Origin: Siphonodentalium dalli
Lineage: Eukaryota > Mollusca > Scaphopoda > Gadilida > Siphonodentaliidae
Length of the DNA stretch: 64,000 nt
Direction: 5' to 3'
Assembly (NCBI GenBank): GCA_032622095.1
Contig: CP136067.1
Span: forward strand, 123,541,030-123,605,029
Below, piece by piece: positions 32,640 to 43,850 of the stretch (positions are counted from its first letter, which is position 1; each line of letters starts with the position of its first letter). Both the position numbers and the translations under genes were made by a program. The notes under the pieces are model-generated. The model had not been told where the DNA came from. It saw only the letters and a program-made list of their open reading frames with translations, and did not search any database.

Positions 32640-33296
32640 CAGTGACTGAGAGATTAATTAATTATATCTAAATAATAAATAAATCAATAATCACTGTTTA
32701 GAAGGCCTGTTAAATTCATAATAAGAATTGCCAGTGGATAATAAATTTTTGAAAAATATTTGACAAATGTCACTTTATAGCGCATCCCACTTAAAGCAAC
32801 CACACTCACGGCCACAAGCCATGTGCTATATGTTACGTACATCATACATTAGATCATGCAATGAATCTCTACTCATGCTAACGCCCGTAGAGATCATATT
32901 CCACCAGCACAAAACCTGGGAACTTTTTGAAGTTTTTACAGGGAAACTTATAAAGTCGAAAAAATAAGGTGGGTACATACTTCTCAGTCAGTATCTGTTC
33001 CTTAATAATGTACTTCACTGTAGGTGAAGGTCCCACCTTGACATTTCACAGTTTAAGAGACTCTGTGGGCAATTTTGCTTTGCATCGCTCAGTCCTACTA
33101 AACAATGAACACAAGTCAAAACAGCGGAATAGAAGGGTGAAATCGGGTTTGTGGGTGCATGGATGTCCATCCTATGTGTATGTGGCATTATTTCCAAATT
33201 TGTTAACTTATTTTTTTAGTTATTAGCCTTATTTGAATAACGAGAGGCCGATCACGATCGGCAGATGTTTAACCCATACCTTGGTGATAGCGATTA
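32640..33296. other. Stretch without a recognised gene
   Basis: Short overlapping frames exist on both strands (32767-32967, 32969-33226) without splice support or family resemblance. I see no RNA gene or repeat terminus except the outer inverted piece near 32691. Confidence 0.4.
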
Positions 33297-34178
33297 GCTA
33301 TAACTAGGCTTGCCGCGATTTTGGGAATAATCGAACAATCGTCAGTGGTGCCGATTAATCGATTTTCAATTTGAAAATCAACTTTATTAGTTCAAATAAC
33401 AATCCATATTATACAACAACACAAGAACGCTGACATACAGCGTATTTGCAAAGAACCTACCTCAACTTAAGAGGCAATATTTTGCACCGTACAGCACTAA
33501 TCTAACCCAGAAACCCACCCACGCAAACATTTATGACAATGTAACTTTCAGTTGCGGCGTCTTTTGAGGTCGGGCCGACAGAGTAATCACGTCACGGCGG
33601 TTTTTCATTTAATGTGCCGACGCATGTGTATACTCCGCAGACAAACTCGTATTCTTGAATAAGAATATTGACAATCGAATTGAGAGATTCCCGACTTTTA
33701 ATTAAGGCACGATCCCGAACTTCAAATTCAATTAATGCACGATCCCAAATTCACGAACAGTCTCACGAAGCACGTGGCCCGACGAGAGTTGGGAGTATTT
33801 TTCAGATTTTTTCGTTCAATTTGTTTAATCAAAATGATTTCTGAATCTGCTTATAGTGCTTACATAAAGTTCATAAACTACGAGTAATTATTTTGTTTTT
33901 ATTGTTTAATAGAGGCATTTGGATTTATATGGGAGCAAATTCTCAGAACTAATGCCCTTCATTTCCGACGTGCGGTGCCCGTAAAACGGGAGTTATACTT
34001 ACCATCTTACAGTTACCAGACGCACCTCTTAATAGTCTCTTTTTTGGCATCTATTTACTACAAATTAAATCTCTATTTGAGATTTAATTTCATGGGTAGA
34101 AAAATCGATTAATCGTCGATTATAGCCACTGATTAATCAATTTTGAAAATCCAAAATCGCGGCAAGCCTAGCTATAAC
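33297..34178. mobile_element. hAT-like non-autonomous element (866 bp)
   Basis: Termini TAGGCTTGCCGCGATTTT (33305) and AAAATCGCGGCAAGCCTA (to 34170) are inverted, with perfect 8-bp flanking repeats GCTATAAC (33297-33304 and 34171-34178). Subterminal GATTAATCGATTTTC-type motifs occur on both sides. The interior has no transposase frame. TAGG-type ends and an 8-bp duplication identify a hAT-type element. Confidence 0.85.
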
Positions 34179-34334
34179 TGATAATTTGTCAAAGACATGA
34201 TCACATGAATCCATATATCAGTACCCAACTTGAAATCAAAAGCTCAAATAATTTGTCTTAACAAGGGGTTAAAGTATTTGGCAGAGCTTAACATTCGGCG
34301 AGAATCCAACCGAGGATTCTCGTATATATTGTCG

Positions 34335-35333
34335 CAAAATACTAGAGCTTCACGATATTGACTCAAGTTATACCGACTACGGTATTGAAAAATATATCGC
34401 GATATGACTAAATACCGTGTGAAATTTTTTTTAATGGTCAAAATCTTCTCAATTGTTTCGTATTTATGACGAACTCATTCGCATCCAAGACAACAGTTTA
34501 CTAGACACTGGCTGTATGGGGCTACGTCACTTTACTGTTCGTAGTCATGTTGGAAAACAAAGCAGAGCGTCATAGAGTCAGCGTCAACACGGAAATGGGA
34601 AAACTAATGGGTGTGTCGCTTACGTTCATAAATTCATAAATTGCCTGGGCGTCGCTTACGATTACAAAAAAATAACATACTAATATTATTTAATTTTGTC
34701 TTTATCGTTTTTTAATTTGTCCATATATAAATTCTAGATGAGACTATTGAATGCCTAACTCGGCCTACCATATATACATCATTGCGATTATTTCGCCATC
34801 GGCGTATTACATTTCTCACACTGGCCAGGGTGTAAGTAAACCAACAATGGCGCGATGTGTCGACACCACGTGTACAAACGTTAGTGATTGTAAAACAAAC
34901 TCCAATGAGCTGTGATCACGAATGAATGCGCTGTGAGGACATTGGATTATGGCTTTGATGTACACGCAATGGAATTGTTTCATTACTTCCGACAACACAC
35001 TCTGATGAGGCGCATGAACGAAGGCGTTGACACTATTCAATTACTGATACAACCCTTTGCAGTAAAACAAAGAAACGCCGGTAGCGCTTGATCCAAAACA
35101 TCTGTGTCTTTGTCTCCTTATCTGTCTCTTTGTATCCGTGATTATAGGAAGACATATCAACTAAGATTCATACATTTTTGGCCATTTTAAATTTAAAAAA
35201 CCGACTAAATAACTGGAATATCGTCACCCATGATATACCGACTATTCATTTTTTTCGACACCGACTACACGATATAAAAAATTATATCGCGATATGACTA
35301 AATACCGAAAAAACATGAAGCTCTACAAAATAC
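34335..35333. mobile_element. hAT-like non-autonomous element (983 bp)
   Basis: Short inverted ends TAGAGCTTCA and TGAAGCTCTA (34343-35325) are flanked by perfect 8-bp repeats CAAAATAC (34335-34342 and 35326-35333). Subterminal direct and inverted copies of ATATCGCGATATGACTAAAT and CGATAT/ACCGACTA lie at both ends. No transposase is recognisable; the minus frame at 34816-35040 is unsupported. Its ends differ from those of the neighbour at 33305, so it is a separate family. Confidence 0.82.
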
Positions 35334-36547
35334 CATGGATTCTTGCGAAATAGTATGTTTGGATTCTCGCAAAATTGAACGGAATATATGCCCTGTTTGG
35401 GGTGGGGGAGGAGTAGTTTTAAATCTCATAACTATGTCCCTATTCACCCAAGGACCTCTCACTGTGAGATCCAACGGTTTAGTGATTTCGGAGGATATGT
35501 TTAGGAGTTTAAGTTAACTCATTGGATGCAAAAGTGATAAACCCTTATCTCTGCCACTTTTGATTTGCCAGATACTCAAAATTCATTCACTTCTAAAGAG
35601 AAATTGTAAATTGTTGACATGCCAGACTGATATAGCTGAGGGTCCCATATCACACCCTGTAATGAAATTTCAAAAATAGGAGAAACAAGAGACTCATGCT
35701 GCCATTAATCAAATAATCAAATTTGACAGATAAGATAAACAATTAGCCAGCCACAATTGTTGTTTATCTTATGACTTACTCTAACCAAACCCCACTGCTT
35801 TGTACCATATGTCATCACTCAATTAATAACAAGATTTCACTTGGAATGACACCATCTATAAAATGTACTCTCATATACTCTGGATATTGGATGTTCACAT
35901 GGTAATTTATTCATATCATTATATTACAGGCAACTATTGCAATAAAATCTTCATATTTTTCAAAACAGGACATTACACCTAATTAATGGTATACAAATAA
36001 AACAAATGAAAGTGTCAGTGACAATTTTGTTTTTATTATTTAAATTTTGTTTTTATTATAAAAATTAAAACAAAAAATATTTTTTTTTGGTTAAATTAAG
36101 GAGTTCAATCTAAAAAAAATCTAAATTGATTTTGTTTTTCAAATTTTTTCTCTCTCGAAAAAGGGTCATAACTCCTTTAAAATAAATCGGATCAAACCCA
36201 TATTCGAACTTGATCTGTATTTTGGGATGAGAAACTCACATACCAAATTTGGTTCTGATCAGATAAATTTTTGTTAGTTATCGTAGCATCTGTGAATTCT
36301 AAGTCGAAAAAGTGCCATAACTCTGTAAAAAAAACTCAGATCAAACCCATATTCGAACTCGATCTGTATTTGGGCTGAGAAACAATTTGGTTCCGATCTG
36401 ATAGAAAATGTTTCAGTTATTGCATTATGCGTAAAGTGTCTACGGACGGACATACAGACAGACGGACGAACGACGAGTGATCAATCCGTACGACGTACGT
36501 CGACACTACTAGTATGTGTACCATACTATGGTATGGGTACACATAAA
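35334..36547. repeat. Non-genic region ending in a degenerate bivalve-type repeat
   Basis: From about 36000, AAAGTGTCAGTGACAATTTT, two diverged copies of GGATCAAACCCATATTCGAA, and a terminal GACGGACATACAGACAGACG tail followed by ACGACGAGTGATCAATCCG mark the same class of repeat seen at 15-17.9 kb. Bases 35334-36000 show nothing I recognise. Confidence 0.5.
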
Positions 36548-36631
36548 AAGCTACTAAACAACGAACACAAATGAACATAACATTGGCTGAAGAGCACTAG
36601 CCTATATATAAAGGGTTAATCAAGGTGTTAA

Positions 36632-37291
36632 TTAAAGGGGTACTGTACACAGGGATAGACAATTTTTTTTATTTACTCCCATTGAAATAACTTTCAAGTT
36701 AGTTAGATTGTGTTCGTGTTATATGAGTTTCATATAAACCTAATTTAGCGAAGAAAATATTGATCTTGGAAACAAAAATATTACGATTTCAAATTACGCG
36801 CCATGTTTTTGACCTTCACCGGAGAAGACTCAGGTCGCAGGAAGAACCGGATGTTCATTGTTCACAGCTTCAATTGATGCATCCAATCTCTTCCATCAAA
36901 CAATCTCACTCCCTATAAAAATAATTGACGCTTTATGACTCTTGTTTCTTTCTCCTTTTTTTTCCGAATCGGTTATAGCGGGCCTTCCTTTTGCAGGTAA
37001 CATGTTATGTTTGCAACTCAATAATGTTCGCGAACGGCCGTCGATCAAAGACACTCGACAGATACAATTTCAAGAACGATAACTCGTACTGTCATAATTC
37101 GCCATTTTATGACTCCAGCCATAAATGATTTTATATTAAATAATTAAATTTTACTTTTGTGATAGCCTGTTAACCGGAACGTTTTCAGTAGACATTGTCG
37201 ACTCAAATTAGTTATTTAAAAATATAATATTGATATTAGATCGCTATGGTCACCGGGAATTTATTGAAATTGGGGTATAGTACCCCTTTAA
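36632..37291. mobile_element. TTAA-flanked non-autonomous element (652 bp)
   Basis: Termini AGGGGTACTGTACAC and TATAGTACCCCT (36636-37287) are inverted in their outer nine bases and flanked by TTAA on both sides (36632-36635, 37288-37291). TTAA duplication suggests a piggyBac-type or similar transposase. The interior (~620 bp) has no convincing ORF. Confidence 0.65.
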
Positions 37292-37344
37292 CTACTGATT
37301 ACTCTAGTCAGGCGGATTAAAATAAAACTGTTCAGCTCAGTTTA

Positions 37345-39275
37345 CAATTGACCCTACCGCAATTAGCTGTGTGAGCCAATGAGATAATTGCATTATACAG
37401 CCTGGAGCAATGGTCGCTTCTGCGAACAGGCGGTTAGACAAAAAGACTCATTTTACCCCCGCTTACTCTATGTCGCTTTGATTTTGTTTTGTATAAAAGA
37501 GTATTGGTTTCATGTAAGTTGACAACATATAATAATATAACAGAAACAGAATCCGAAAGATTCGCCCTATGGGCTTTTTGGATTAGTAAATTATGAAATG
37601 TCACGCTGAGCCAGAGAGGTGACAAATGGAAATATGATGAGGGGATTAGGAAGGGCTAGATAAGCTTATTAGTTAAAACTATCAAATCAAACTATGTACA
37701 CATTTGAGATAATAGACCACATAGTGTTATAATCTCCAAGGGATGATATGTTGGGGAAAGAGGGACACTAAAATGGCCAAAGTATATTACAGCACCTGTT
37801 AAATTCACCTGTTGTCGATTAATACAGGCTGATTAGGGCGCCTCTTCCTGGTAGCTTTCGGATTTGTGATGGTTAGATTTGGTACATTATACAGCATTTA
37901 TTGGTATATTTTGTGAATAAATGGTATTCATGGCATTTATACGTGGACTTACATACACAAACATTATGACAGACCAATGGAATATTAGGGAACTGTGATA
38001 TGAAAAATAATTTCTCAATATACTGAAACATGTTTGTTCTATACGCGTATTGTGCCAATTATGAAGATTATTAATTGTTATTATAACATTTTTTTTTAAA
38101 TTTAAATGTCTTTATTAATTCCTTAGATATATAAGTCATGTTTTTACATAGCCCATACACACCCAGTCACCCACGTGGCAGGGATAAGGGCGTTGTTCCA
38201 TAACGCCCTTCTTGGTAATAGGGTGGTCTGCTCTACGTCATTGTGGGAAAATTATTAGAAGTTACAACACACAGAGGCTCCATACACACGGCAAGCAGTC
38301 CCTATATTATTCTAGGACATATATAAACACTATATAGCAATATATGCCGTATGTATTGGAACCTATGTCTATGGCATTGCCCCCACTTTCTGTATAGGCG
38401 TGGTATTTTCAAATTATAAATTAGTGACTAAGGAGTTAATAAAGAAAAAAAAACAATTATCAGATGCTTTGGTGTATCGGGAAGGATGATGGGCTGCTAC
38501 GTACGTATAGATAGATAGTTTAGTCAAAGATGTTGAAGGCGGTCGATGACAAAACCACCTCCATATATGATCAATACGTTCACGTTCATAAGTCCAGTAT
38601 AGGATCCGATATTGCCCATCTATTAGAATATGTATCATTATCCAGAAAAAAACAATCAGTTATCCAGAAAAAAACAATCAATTATGACATGGAAGACTTT
38701 TTGATACCAGTATGGTGCATCTTCGAAAAAGTACAAAAAAACTGACTACAACGGATGAAAACATACAAGTCCTCGAATTTTTATCGAAATAGGGAAATTG
38801 TATGGTACACCATCGATAAATTGATAGATCGTGCGTCTATTGTGAAGAGATATATTATAATAACATTGAATATTTATTATGTGTTACATATCCAGCTTGA
38901 CAAGAACAGTGAATATCCGAAATTATTGGAACAATTTATCTCAAAATCGACGCCATGTGCAGGTTCATTTTTCATCATGCTTCGGTGGTAATTTGCCCCA
39001 ATAAATAACTTGTCGTCGCAAATAAACATTGAAACTGAATGTATGTAGCCTTCACTAAAGTACTTGTATCCTTGCTGTCGCGATTTCAATGAAGTGCCAG
39101 TCGAATTGAAGAACAATCCAGCGAAATATGGTGGTAAGTCCACCAAATTTGAAACACGTCGTTCCTTGTTGTCAGACATATCGGCGTTTGATGTCTAACC
39201 TGCTATAATTCAGTCTGGCAATTTATGGCAGGCGTGGTTATCGCCGCTGGGCAGTAGCGTGAATTAGCTTTAAAA
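37345..39275 (-). repeat. ~1.9 kb repeat, inverted relative to the copy at 60.95-62.93 kb
   Basis: In reverse complement the whole segment aligns with 60950-62930, from ACAATTGACCCTACCGC at one end to GGGCAGTAGCGTGAATT at the other. Landmarks include CCTGGAGCAATGGTCGCTTC, GCCACGTGGC, a TATACGTACGTAGCAGCC region and GGCAGGCGTGGTTATCGCC. The two copies differ by scattered substitutions and small indels. Because part of the second copy recurs at 11.5 kb, this is a dispersed element rather than a simple segmental duplication. Confidence 0.8.
38877..39179 (-). pseudogene. SWIM/YqaJ-type ORF fragment in the 1.9 kb repeat
   Basis: The 100-codon minus frame begins MSDNKERRVSNLVDLPP and contains YFSEGYIHSVSMFICDD, FIGANYHRSMMKNEPAHGV and DFEI. 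The pattern Y...GYIH......RSM.KNEPHxV resembles the segment just before the SWIM zinc finger in uncharacterised metazoan proteins that also carry a YqaJ-type nuclease domain. The expected Cys/His finger does not follow, so it is a fragment or one exon. The family link is from memory of the motif pattern. Confidence 0.4.
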
Positions 39276-39650
39276 TTAAAATTTTGTGAGTGACAATTCC
39301 AAATTCCAAACTTCATCTGATTGACAATTAGCAAGCTCTACCGAAAGAACAGTGTGATACATATATCAGATCCATCTGTACCTATTTTCCTACATATCTT
39401 CTAAGGCTAAGCTGATAAGAAATGCTCTTTATTACTGATCCCATGCAAAAATTTCTGTGTACCGGTACAACGAGTGACCAACCATCTCAGATATTCGATT
39501 AGATAATGATTTTTAAGTTGCAAAATATTTCAATTTACCTGACCATGATGTAAGATTCCATTTAAGCTTTCAGCTAATCGAAGTAAAATAAAAATGTTCA
39601 GCTCAGTTTACAATTAGCTTTAAAATCCCAATATCTTAAGGAAATCTAAT

Positions 39651-39886
39651 TTAACCCTTTCAGTGCCAGGGGCCAATTTCATCGGCCCTAATTATTTTTT
39701 TTTTAAAGATTTAAAAAAAATTATTAAAATTGTAAAAAATAATAACAATTGATGAAAAATTGTTAGGCCAATGCATTCTCTTATATATGCGAGGCGACCT
39801 ATGGTCGACTCGCATATATAAGAGAATGCATTGGCACAGGGTATATGGGTTGATACAAAAATCGGACCTGGCACTCAAAGGGTTAA
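39651..39886. mobile_element. piggyBac-like MITE carrying the palindromic core
   Basis: TTAA flanks (39651-39654, 39883-39886) enclose inverted ends CCCTTTCAGTGCCAGG and CCTGGCACTCAAAGGG. CCCT termini with TTAA duplication match piggyBac-type elements. Inside is the recurrent core, GCCAATGCATTCTCTTATAT and its reverse complement around CGACCTATGGTCG (39768-39838). It is non-coding; the 174-codon antisense frame over it is incidental. Confidence 0.82.
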
Positions 39887-40979
39887 ATGAAGTGGCTATT
39901 CTGCATGCTTGGACCTCTTTATCTGCTTTGGGATCATACAAGTTTTCAATACTAGCAACAGTTGTGAAATGTTGGATGAATAACAATTGTGAAAGCCTTA
40001 ACAAAAATAATATATTAGAAAACAATTGGAAGGCAAAATAATTAACTGATTTGACAGACAATTTAAATGAGATAGTGACTGACCAACTGCGTGACGTTGG
40101 GGGAGCCCTCCACGGTGGCGGGGATTTTACCTTATCAGATATTGCATCTTTGAAAGTCAGACACGAAATTTGGACAAACATGACAGACTGGTGCCAAGAC
40201 TTCTTAATTTTGTGAGTGACAATTGCAAATTCCAAACTTCAACTGATTGACAATAATTATTAGAAAGCTCAACTGAAAGAGCAGAAAGAGCAGTGTGTTA
40301 CATATATCTGATCCATGTGACCATTTCAGCTTTCAGCATCAAACAAATTCATGGTAATTCTAACCGAGGATGATGAAACTAAATCAAAACACTTGGGACA
40401 GGAAAATCAATTGTTCAATCGCAGAAATGTTGAGATCGCAAGCATTTTCAAACGCATGCAATTACACAGAATTAAACTCCCAATTGCATGAGATTCTCGA
40501 CAAACGAGTGATTATACATGTAGCTTACAGAAAAAATCTGAGTTTGTGCGACATGCTTGTTCGATCAAAGTGCGTCGTGTTGAAAAATAATTAATAGCAG
40601 TACTTCTCACAATTGTTCAGGAAGGTTCATGTATCAATGACAAATGTTAAACTCATTAGCGAATTCCAAAGATACATTTACGTAATAAATCGCACCAGCG
40701 ACCTGAGCCCATCCATGCCTACTTATTTTTATTTTTTTTCAAAAATAAAATATAACTTTAAATCCGCCTCACTTTTATGAAGTCTTCTGGTCCGAAGCCC
40801 AGATAAAGACTGAGTGGAGTTAAACAAAGTCAAAACAACTCAGTAATGTGTAATTAACAAAGAGACAGAGTATAAGCCGTGGAGTAAGCGGCAGTTAATT
40901 AACACCTTGATTAACACCTTATAGAGCTATAGGACCATGGTTCTCTTCATCTGTGTTCGTTGTTTGGTAGCTTTGTATT

Positions 40980-43175
40980 CAGGCCTGTTTTGGATCACCT
41001 CTAGATAGGAGCTATCGATTTGAATGTTTTCGATGAAAAACATGGCCACCAAAAGCCATCTTGTATTTTACTCTCTGCATGAGTAAATCCTTTGCCACAC
41101 CATACAGACCACATCCCTCATCTGATCATCGCCAAACTTCATATGGATCTTTGGGGTGACCTCTAAATGGTCACTTGTTTGACAAAAATGTCATTTTTTA
41201 AAACACTGTTGGTACTAATGACTTTGTTTCATATTCCTAACACTCTAAAGCTGCTGAACTGCATTTCTGGAAAATAGTTAGGAAAAAGATCTTTACGAGG
41301 AGCGGATAGCTCAGTTGGTTTGTGGGCCGACCTCTGAGCTACACCTTCGACACGGTCGAGGGTTCAAATCCGACAAAATATCGGTCGGACTTTGTGTCGC
41401 CATCTGCATTCCCAGTACCATGGGCATCACAAATCAATCATCGATGCCACGATCAGTGATCTGAGAAAGATTCCAGAAGCCAGAGAGTCTCAGACAAAAT
41501 TTGAAAAAATGCGTACTGGACTAACTTCGTACCTCTGCTCCTCTCGTAATGTCATGACCAGGGATGACACTACGCTTGGCACACCGTCGGATCGGGAGCC
41601 GACGCTAATGGCTGTCCCGTGTGCAACAATGTGTGCACGTTAAAGATCCCTACCGTGGCGAAGAAGTCACGGGTTCGGCAAAAAATTTCTTCGTACCTCT
41701 GCTCCTCTCGTAATGTCATGACCAGGGATGACACTATGCTTGGCACACCGTCGGATCGGGAGCCGACGCTAATGGCTGTCCCGTGTGCAACAATGTGCGC
41801 ACGTTAAAGATCCCTACCGTGGCGAAGAAGTCACGGGTTCGGCAAAAAATTTCCTGGAAAAATTATGGATCTACTCGATCCCGTCCTGTAAAAGCCAGCC
41901 TTGGTCACTAGGACGTAACAACTACAGATACAGAGATACCTATTGCTACTAGTACATGTACTTGATGTCACTCGTAAACTATTTTCAGATCGCTTGTAAA
42001 CTAATTCCGGTATTCTAAAAATGGAAACCCCACCATGGTTCCGGAGCGGGCCAGGTGGTTGATTCTGCAGAACTAAATGATTATCGATCTTTCGAAATGC
42101 ATTTGTATTTCTAGCTAAAAAGAAAGCTGAATAAATAAACATTTCACATTTGTTATATAATTGGACTTAAGCACAATTGAATTAGTTAGTGTCACCCTGC
42201 ATAGTGCACACTTATTAGCGCAATTAGTTGTCCGTCTGTATTATCCGGTAATAATTTCCGTTACCTCCCCCTACAGGTCACATCTCTCATCCGATCGTCA
42301 TCAAACTTCACACTTCAGGCTCTAGCATAGGCTCTAGCATAGAGCCATAAAAAACATTCTGAAAATTTGTAAATTAACATGGCCGCCATCTGCCATCTTG
42401 GCTTTCAAATTTGAATCCATCACTGCAGCCCGAATTTATTGGAGAATTGTTTTGAAAATTTACAGTGATGTTTTTTATCCCCTCTAGATTGGAGCTATCG
42501 AATTTGAACGATTTTCGATGAAAAACGTGGCCACCAGCAGCCATCTTGTATTTTACTCTCCCCCCCCCACCCCCAAAAAATCGTTAAAAAACATGGCCAC
42601 CAGCATAAATCTTGAATTTCAAATTTGAATCCATCGCCACACCCTGCCACCAGCATTTATTTGGGAATTGTTTTGAACATTTACAGGCATGTTTTGGATC
42701 ACCTCTAGATAGGAGCTATCGATTTGAATGATTATCGATGAAAAACATGGCCACCGGAAGCCATCTTGTATTTTATTCTTTGCATGACTAAATCCGTTGC
42801 CACACTATACAGACTACATCTCTCATCTGATCATCGCCAAACTTCATATGGATCTTTGGGGTGACCACTGACCACTAGATGGGAGCCATCAATTTTTTTC
42901 AGAAATACGCCAGCAGCCATCTTGGTTTTCAAATTTGAATCCATCGCTGCAGCCTTCTTTTATTGGAGAGTTGTTTTTAAAATTTACAGGCATGTTTCGG
43001 TTCACCTCCAGATAGGAGTTATCAAATTTGAAAAATTTTCGATGACAGCATGGCCGGCAGCAGCCATCTTGGAGTTAACTCTTTGCATGACTAAATCATT
43101 TGGTACACCCTACAGACCACATCCCTCATCCGATCATTTCTAAACTTCATATGGATCTTTTGGGTGACCACTTAG
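40980..43175 (-). repeat. Diverged relative of the 164-bp satellite, interrupted by a SINE
   Basis: Units at 40981-41200 and 42220-43170 carry GCCACCAGCAGCCATCTTG, TATTTTACTCTTTGCATGAC, TAAATCC, CATCTGATCATCGCCAAACT, TCATATGGATCTTTGGGGTG and GATGGGAGC. These correspond, inverted and diverged, to the words of the main array monomer. Spacing is longer and alternates between two variants, giving a ~290-bp dimeric period. Frames within it (43176-43505 begins at its edge) are not supported as genes. Confidence 0.7.
41296..41860 (+). mobile_element. tRNA-derived SINE with a tandemly duplicated body
   Basis: The head has RNA polymerase III promoter elements: an A box TAGCTCAGTTGG (41307-41318) and a B box GGTTCAAATCC (41361-41371). 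It is followed by a body containing TGTCATGACCAGGGATGACA and GTGCACGTTAAAGATCCC. A 164-bp body unit (from TTCGTACCTCTG) occurs twice, at 41526 and 41690, nearly identical. The arms do not fold as a full tRNA acceptor stem, so it is not a functional tRNA gene. Confidence 0.78.
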
Positions 43176-43511
43176 ATGGGAGGCATAAATTGTTTCCGTA
43201 TTTCATTGAAAAACATGGCTCGGCTCGAATCGAATTTAGTGAACTCAGTTAATAAATTTTGTATAGAAATAGAATTGCGACTCGTTAGAGATCCTCTATA
43301 TCTAAAGACACACATTAGATTTATGTCAGAAAGCAAAAGTACAATCAGATGTTATGATAGCGAAGAGCTCTGTGATATATTAAAATTTGGTTTCTTCGCC
43401 ATGAAATTTTTATTGGACAAATTCGAAAAAAATGGCCATTGGCCAATTTGGCCACCGACAGCGCGAAAACTGGTTAAACATGAATCACTGGCATGTTTGT
43501 CATGAGAACTA

Positions 43512-43665
43512 CAGTAATGCTATAAATAATCGACTCCTTAACCACAGCAGAATTATGGATAATTTTTCTGGATTTAGTCGCAACAAGCCATATTTCCGAC
43601 TAAATCCTGAATAATTACCCATAATTCAGCTGTGGTTAAGGAGTCGATTATTTAGAGCATTACTG
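43512..43665. mobile_element. Mariner-type foldback MITE, shortened centre
   Basis: TA-flanked, with ends CAGTAATGCTATAAATAATC and GATTATTTAGAGCATTACTG. Both arms retain CTTAACCACAGC/GCTGTGGTTAAG, but the hairpin centre (the CATTCATCGGAAAGC part) is deleted. Confidence 0.82.
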
Positions 43666-43850
43666 TATCGGTTATCCTAGTGGGGCTTTTATCAGCCGAT
43701 GCAGCTTTCTCTTTACGCGACTTTGTTGACATCTTGGAACACTGTACTTGCTGTTTGCGATTAATTAGCTGTAATGTTCTCCTATTTTCATGCACAATTT
43801 TTGAACAATAATACATATATATATATTGAAATTGTGCCCAAAATACGAGC

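Larger units (their letters stand above)
36548..40974. repeat. Composite inverted-repeat region (4.4 kb)
   Basis: The outer arms are AAGCTACTAAACAACGAACA ... ATCAAGGTGTTAATTAA (36548-36635) and the inverted TTAATTAACACCTTGAT ... GTTCGTTGTTTGGTAGCTT (40893-40974). Between them lie a TTAA-flanked element, a ~1.9 kb repeat with a SWIM-like ORF, a TTAA-flanked MITE, and two direct copies of TTTTGTGAGTGACAATT.C (39286 and 40208). The arms may bound one large element filled by later insertions. Confidence 0.5.

Noticed and set aside
39711-40235. 174-codon minus-strand frame
   Set aside because: It reads through a palindromic MITE and low-complexity A/T runs, and has no recognisable domain.
41300-41375. 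Possible tRNA gene
   Set aside because: A and B boxes are present, but the acceptor and anticodon stems do not form and it continues into a SINE body.
43176-43505. 109-codon frame (MARLESNLVNSVNKF...)
   Set aside because: It starts inside the diverged satellite edge and has no recognised family or splice support. It is left uncalled.
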